From contig CAMDZU010000029.1 in assembly GCA_945910715.1 (NCBI GenBank), positions 1 to 9,905 of the forward strand: a stretch of DNA of 9,905 bases, read 5' to 3'. The notes below the pieces were generated by a model. That model did not search any database, had not been told where the DNA came from, and saw only the letters and a list, made by a program, of their open reading frames with translations. This document shows, one piece after another, positions 6,665-9,905 of this stretch. Each line of letters opens with the position of its first letter. Positions within the stretch are counted from its first letter, which is position 1. The position numbers and the translations under genes are program-made. The stretch is from an uncultured Clostridia bacterium (GTDB lineage: Bacteria > Bacillota > Clostridia > Oscillospirales > Ruminococcaceae).

Positions 6665-7852
6665 TCAGTCCGAAAGCTTAAAGTCCTTTACAGTGATATT
6701 TTTTATTGCCTTTTCAATCATTGGGGCAAAATCAAAGGAGCTTTCGGCTGCCTCAGCCTCGGAAATAAGAGGCTTTGTCTTGGGGTGCTTTGGCGTAAAT
6801 ACGGTGCAGCAGTCCTCATAAGGCAGTATAGAGGTCTCAAAGGTGTCAATCTTTCTTGCAATTTCCACAATTTCCTTTTTGTCCATTCCGATTACAGGAC
6901 GGAAAACGGGATATTCCGCCGCTCTGTCGGTGCACTGAATTGCCTTCAGGGTCTGGCTTGCAACCTGTGCAACGCTTTCTCCCGTGATTATTGCGCCGTA
7001 GTCGTTGGCGGCGCATATTCTGTTGGCAATTCTCATCATAAGACGGCGCATTACGATTGTGAAATATTCCTCGGGACAGTTGTCACGGAGGGCTTCCTGT
7101 ATTTCGGTAAAGGGTACGCAGTAAAATCTTATGTCACCACAGTAGTCAGTGAGTTTCTCGCATAAAGTTTCAACCTTCATCAAAGCACGCTCGGAAGTAT
7201 ATGGCGGCGACTGAAAATGTATGCAGTCAACCTTTAATCCACGCTTTGCCATCATATAAGCGGCAACGGGGCTGTCAATGCCGCCCGAAAGGAGCAGCAG
7301 CGCACGTCCCGAGCTGCCTACGGGCATTCCGCAGGCACCGATGATTCTGTCTGCGTTAAGGAAAGCCGCCTTGTCCCTTATTTCAAGGAGCACTCGCTTT
7401 TCTGGGTTATGAACGTCAACCGTAAGGTGCGGATAGGCGTCAAGTATTGCGCCTCCCAGTTCAAGCTGAATTTCGGGGGTTTTCATGGGGAATGACTTGT
7501 CCGAGCGTTTTGCGTCAACCTTGAAGGTTTTTGCGTTCGCAAGAGCGGATTCCAGATAGGGCATACCCTCTTTAACGATAGTATTCCAGTCCTTGGGAAG
7601 TATCATTGAGCGCTGGATTGCCGCAATTCCGAAAACGCAGGAAAGCTTTTTTACCACGGCGTCAAGGTCCATGTCCTCATCAATGGGGGTAATGTAAATG
7701 GTTGACTGATTTCTTGTGTATTCGAATTTGCCGAATTTGGAAAGGCGGCGCTTGATATTTTTTATGAGCAGATCCTCAAAGGTGTGCTTGTTAAGACCCT
7801 TAAGGGCAATTTCGCCGTATTTTGCCATTATGACTTCTTTTACTTTTTCCAT
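6665..7852 (-). CDS. thiI: tRNA 4-thiouridine synthetase ThiI, short form without rhodanese domain
   Basis: ThiI adenylates uridine 8 of tRNA and replaces its oxygen with sulfur (s4U, a near-UV sensor); in some bacteria it also supplies sulfur for the thiamine thiazole. The N-terminal ferredoxin-like and THUMP domains (about 1-165) bind tRNA. The PP-loop SGGIDSP (189-195) binds ATP. GESVAQVASQT (291-301) and PYEDCCTVFTPKHP (344-357) are typical of Firmicute ThiI. At 395 residues it lacks the C-terminal rhodanese domain of the E. coli enzyme; short forms take sulfur from a dedicated desulfurase, and such a gene lies directly upstream. The ATG follows the desulfurase stop with one base between (TAATATG), and the AGGAGA ribosome binding site is within that gene's last codons. 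Confidence 0.95.
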   Translation of the reverse strand: MEKVKEVIMAKYGEIALKGLNKHTFEDLLIKNIKRRLSKFGKFEYTRNQSTIYITPIDEDMDLDAVVKKLSCVFGIAAIQRSMILPKDWNTIVKEGMPYLESALANAKTFKVDAKRSDKSFPMKTPEIQLELGGAILDAYPHLTVDVHNPEKRVLLEIRDKAAFLNADRIIGACGMPVGSSGRALLLLSGGIDSPVAAYMMAKRGLKVDCIHFQSPPYTSERALMKVETLCEKLTDYCGDIRFYCVPFTEIQEALRDNCPEEYFTIVMRRLMMRIANRICAANDYGAIITGESVAQVASQTLKAIQCTDRAAEYPVFRPVIGMDKKEIVEIARKIDTFETSILPYEDCCTVFTPKHPKTKPLISEAEAAESSFDFAPMIEKAIKNITVKDFKLSD

Positions 7853-7853
7853 A

Positions 7854-8948
7854 TTATCTCCTGAATCTTTTTATACCATTATATATAGCGTTTACAAATT
7901 CCTCTGTTTCCGCAATTGTGTTTTCGTTGTTAAAGCTTACTCGAATTGCCGAGTCAATATTCTTGTCCGAAATGCCGAATTCTGACAGAACGGCGCTTTT
8001 TTTGCCCTTTGAGCAGGCGGAGCCGCTTGAAATGTATATCTGACTTTCTTCAAGATAATGGAGCATAATCTCGCTTCTTACGCCCTGAACCGAGAAATTC
8101 AGTATTGAGGGAATGTTGTTTCTGCTGTTTATTGTAACACCCTCCAGCTCCCCCAGAAGTTTCACCGTATGGTCGTACAGCTCTTTCAAGTGCGCCATTG
8201 TTTTTGGATAAGCCTTTACTGCCGCCTCAAAGCCTGCAATAAGGTCAACGGGCTCTGTTCCCGAGCGGAGGTTTTTCTGCTGACCGCCTCCTGCAAGGAG
8301 AGGAGCAAATCTTGCTCCCTTTGCGGCGTAAAGAGCGCCTACGCCCTTTATTCCGTGTATCTTGTGGGCGGACATACTTATGAAATCTCCCGCAAGGGGC
8401 ACTTTGCAAAAGCCCTGCACTCCGTCAACGTGCACCATGCACTTTGGATATTTTGCCTTTACTGCACGGTAAATTTTCTGCACGTCAATGTGAAAGCCTG
8501 TTTCGTTGTTTACCGCCATTGTGCTTACAAGGAGGGTTTTCTCATCTACAGCGTCAATTACTGCCTGCTCGAAATTGTCAATGCAGTCTTTGGGCGCAAT
8601 CCGCACTACCTCAAAACCTGCCGCTTCAAGCCTGTCCATTACCCTTGCAACGCTGGGGTGTTCAATAGAAGTGGTGACAATGCGGTTTCCCACACGCTTG
8701 TAGGTTTCGCACACGCCCATAATTATTGTGTTGTTGCTTTCGGTTGCTCCCGAGGTGAAATAAATTTCACCCTCCAGGCCAAGCCGTGAAAGAATTGTTT
8801 TCTTTGCGGAGGTAATGACCTTTTCCGCCTCAATTCCAAGCTTGTGGAGAGAAGAAGCGTTGCCGAAGTTGCTCCGCATATTTTCGCTTGCCGCCTTTAT
8901 TGCCTCCTCACAGGGCTTTGTGGTGGCGGCGTTGTCAAGATAAATCAT
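7854..8948 (-). CDS. nifS: Cysteine desulfurase, NifS/IscS family (probable sulfur donor to ThiI)
   Basis: This PLP enzyme converts L-cysteine to alanine and carries the sulfur as a persulfide on an active-site Cys. Typical features are MIYLDNAATT at the N-terminus, the TSGATESNN phosphate-binding motif (65-73), His97 stacking on PLP (EHPS), Asp175 with Gln178 (HVDGVQ), and the Schiff-base Lys196 in SAHKIHG. The persulfide Cys312 lies in SSGSACSKGK. At 364 residues it is slightly shorter than IscS and resembles the small group of thiI-linked desulfurases such as B. subtilis NifZ. No iscU or sufU scaffold gene is next to it, which favours a role in tRNA thiolation over general Fe-S assembly, though both are possible. 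It is first in the operon, with GAGG seven bases before ATG and a promoter at 8992-9020. Confidence 0.94.
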   Translation of the reverse strand: MIYLDNAATTKPCEEAIKAASENMRSNFGNASSLHKLGIEAEKVITSAKKTILSRLGLEGEIYFTSGATESNNTIIMGVCETYKRVGNRIVTTSIEHPSVARVMDRLEAAGFEVVRIAPKDCIDNFEQAVIDAVDEKTLLVSTMAVNNETGFHIDVQKIYRAVKAKYPKCMVHVDGVQGFCKVPLAGDFISMSAHKIHGIKGVGALYAAKGARFAPLLAGGGQQKNLRSGTEPVDLIAGFEAAVKAYPKTMAHLKELYDHTVKLLGELEGVTINSRNNIPSILNFSVQGVRSEIMLHYLEESQIYISSGSACSKGKKSAVLSEFGISDKNIDSAIRVSFNNENTIAETEEFVNAIYNGIKRFRR

Positions 8949-8991
8949 ATATGTTCCTCAATTTAAAATAAACTAATCATAGCATTATTTT

Positions 8992-9020
8992 ATTATATCA
9001 CATTTTCTGTAAATTTTAAA
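8992..9020 (-). promoter_or_regulatory. Extended -10 sigma-A-type promoter of the minus-strand operon
   Basis: On the minus strand a perfect TATAAT (8992-8997) is preceded by TG and one base, the extended -10 form. Seventeen bases further upstream is TTTAAA (9015-9020), matching four of six bases of TTGACA. Transcription would start near 8985, leaving an untranslated leader of roughly 37 bases before the desulfurase ATG, too short for a riboswitch or T-box. Confidence 0.7.
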
Positions 9021-9044
9021 TAGTATAATAGCACAAAAATGTGA
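8998..9044. repeat. 9-bp inverted repeat across the divergent promoter region
   Basis: TCACATTTT (8998-9006) and AAAATGTGA (9036-9044) are perfect inverted copies separated by 29 bases. The left arm lies between the -35 and -10 of the minus-strand promoter, and the right arm sits near the expected start of the rightward transcript. This could be a paired operator, but AT-rich sequence makes chance matches more likely. Confidence 0.4.
9024..9029 (+). promoter_or_regulatory. Candidate -10 element for the ypeB gene
   Basis: TATAAT lies about 50 bases before the TTG start. No good -35 for sigma-A is found 16-18 bases upstream, and the region only loosely resembles a forespore sigma-G promoter (TATAATA against a CATAnTA-type -10, no clear -35). 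The -10 is plausible; the sigma factor is undecided. Confidence 0.4.
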
Positions 9045-9063
9045 AAAAATAATGACAAATAAG

Positions 9064-9070
9064 AAAGGAG
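9064..9070 (+). promoter_or_regulatory. Ribosome binding site fixing the TTG start of ypeB
   Basis: AAAGGAG stands nine bases before TTG at 9080. The frame is closed by a TGA at 9053-9055, and no ATG or GTG lies between that stop and the TTG. The first in-frame ATG falls inside the membrane helix, so TTG is the only sensible start. Confidence 0.8.
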
Positions 9071-9079
9071 TACTGTAAA

Positions 9080-9905
9080 TTGTCAATCAGCAAACAGACT
9101 TTTGTACGCATAATCAGCTTTGGAATGGCAATTATTGCGGCTTTAGCGGTTTATGCGGCAATGTTTTACAATAACGCAGGCAATGCAAAAAGACAGCTTG
9201 AATATTCGTATATGAGAGCGGCGGAGGATTTGTCCTTAAGCCTTGAAAACATAAAAAATACTCTTAACAAAGGCATTTATGCAAGCTCCCCGAGCCTTGC
9301 GGATCAGCTGGCGGAAAAGCTGGTAAGTGACGCTGCAACAGCAAAAATGTCCCTTGCACAGCTGCCTGTTGAGGAGCTTGAGCTTAGCAGAACCTACAAA
9401 TTCTTATCACAGGTTGGAAATTACGCACGAAGCCTTGCGAAAAAAATGAGGGACGGCGGCGAACTTACCGACGAGGAAAGGGAAAACCTACTGACCCTTT
9501 ATTCTTATGCAGAGGAAATCAGCGATGAAATGTGGAGCGTTGAGCAGCAGCTTGAAAGCGGCTGTCTGACCTTTGAAAAGGTGTCGGAAATTGCGGACAA
9601 TATGGGTACGGAGCAGGCAAGCGCCAACGTTACCGAGGGCTTTACCGACTTTGAGGAGGGCTTTGAAAGCTATCCCACCTTGATTTACGACGGCCCCTTT
9701 TCCGACCATATACTTGAAAAAGCTCCTCTTATGACCGAGGGAAAGGCAATGATAACACAGGAAAAGGCCCTTGAAATAGCCGTAAGTGTCAGCGGCTGCG
9801 ATGGGCTGGTTTCAGCGGAAAGCGAAAAGGGAAAAATGCCCTCTTACGTTTTTGAGTGCGAGGACAGAACCGTTTCCGTAACGCAAAATGGCGGCTATCT
9901 TAACT
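9080..9905 (+). CDS. ypeB: Germination protein YpeB, N-terminal 275 residues (3' end outside window)
   Basis: YpeB is a spore inner-membrane protein needed for placement and stability of the cortex-lytic enzyme SleB, and is degraded at germination. The frame runs without a stop from TTG at 9080 to the window edge. It shows a short basic start (SISKQTFVR), one membrane helix (about 9-30), a long helical region (about 33-190), and then the strongly diagnostic YPTLIYDGPFSDH (198-210). The final part (about 222-275) looks like the start of the first PepSY-type domain. B. subtilis YpeB is about 450 residues, so more than a third is missing here. In Bacillus ypeB follows sleB in one operon. Here it starts a transcription unit of its own, divergent from the desulfurase gene, and no sleB is visible. 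Its presence implies an endospore former. Confidence 0.9.
   Translation, partial: MSISKQTFVRIISFGMAIIAALAVYAAMFYNNAGNAKRQLEYSYMRAAEDLSLSLENIKNTLNKGIYASSPSLADQLAEKLVSDAATAKMSLAQLPVEELELSRTYKFLSQVGNYARSLAKKMRDGGELTDEERENLLTLYSYAEEISDEMWSVEQQLESGCLTFEKVSEIADNMGTEQASANVTEGFTDFEEGFESYPTLIYDGPFSDHILEKAPLMTEGKAMITQEKALEIAVSVSGCDGLVSAESEKGKMPSYVFECEDRTVSVTQNGGYLN

Noticed and set aside
8992..9044. CRP/FNR operator suggested by the TGTGA and TCACA halves
   Set aside because: The arms are 29 bases apart rather than the six-base spacing of a CRP-type site, so the resemblance is not enough to name a regulator.
8949..9079. Riboswitch, T-box or sRNA in the divergent intergenic region
   Set aside because: The expected leaders are only about 37 and 44 bases long and contain no strong GC hairpin; only promoter-like elements and a short inverted repeat are visible.
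9488..9709. Minus-strand 73-residue open frame inside ypeB
   Set aside because: It lies fully opposite the diagnostic YpeB coding sequence and has no domain signature.

Overview
The window looks like chromosomal DNA of a spore-forming Clostridia member, probably near Ruminococcus/Oscillospiraceae. The reasons are class B-type sortases, a SpoIID-domain protein with long Thr-rich linkers, a YpeB germination protein, strong AGGAGG-type ribosome binding sites, and moderate GC with very short intergenic gaps. The genus is an inference; no rRNA or other marker is present.

Layout. Bases 1-1318 (+ strand) hold the 3' end of an ABC-transporter solute-binding protein and a complete family 2 glycosyltransferase. 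A strong bidirectional terminator (1333-1365) separates them from a long minus-strand block read from 8948 down to 1367. In transcription order this block is: NifS/IscS-type cysteine desulfurase, ThiI, stand-alone CinA C-terminal domain (PncC), three tandem class B-like sortases, and a membrane-anchored SpoIID/LytB-domain protein. Gaps within the block are 0-21 bases, so it reads as one seven-gene operon driven from an extended -10 promoter near 8992-9020. From 9080 the + strand carries the first 275 codons of ypeB, which starts at TTG and runs off the window. The 131-base divergent intergenic region holds overlapping promoter candidates and a 9-bp inverted repeat.

How the genes fit together. 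The desulfurase and ThiI form a classical pair for 4-thiouridine in tRNA: the desulfurase passes persulfide sulfur to ThiI. PncC recycles NMN. The three sortases and the SpoIID protein are extracytoplasmic, membrane-anchored and concerned with the cell wall. Their operon-like coupling to sulfur and NAD-salvage genes is unusual, and no sortase substrate with a recognisable sorting signal is visible.

Most notable points: (1) the SpoIID-domain gene seems to lack a canonical start codon where its ribosome binding site and signal anchor demand one, having ACG instead; (2) the three sortases share a juxtamembrane PWKGDS box and a C-terminal W-x-GR-x-WDTS tail outside the catalytic core; (3) the divergent promoters of a housekeeping operon and a spore germination gene overlap. 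I see no tRNA, rRNA, CRISPR array, insertion sequence or phage gene, and no gene-free stretch over 300 bases.
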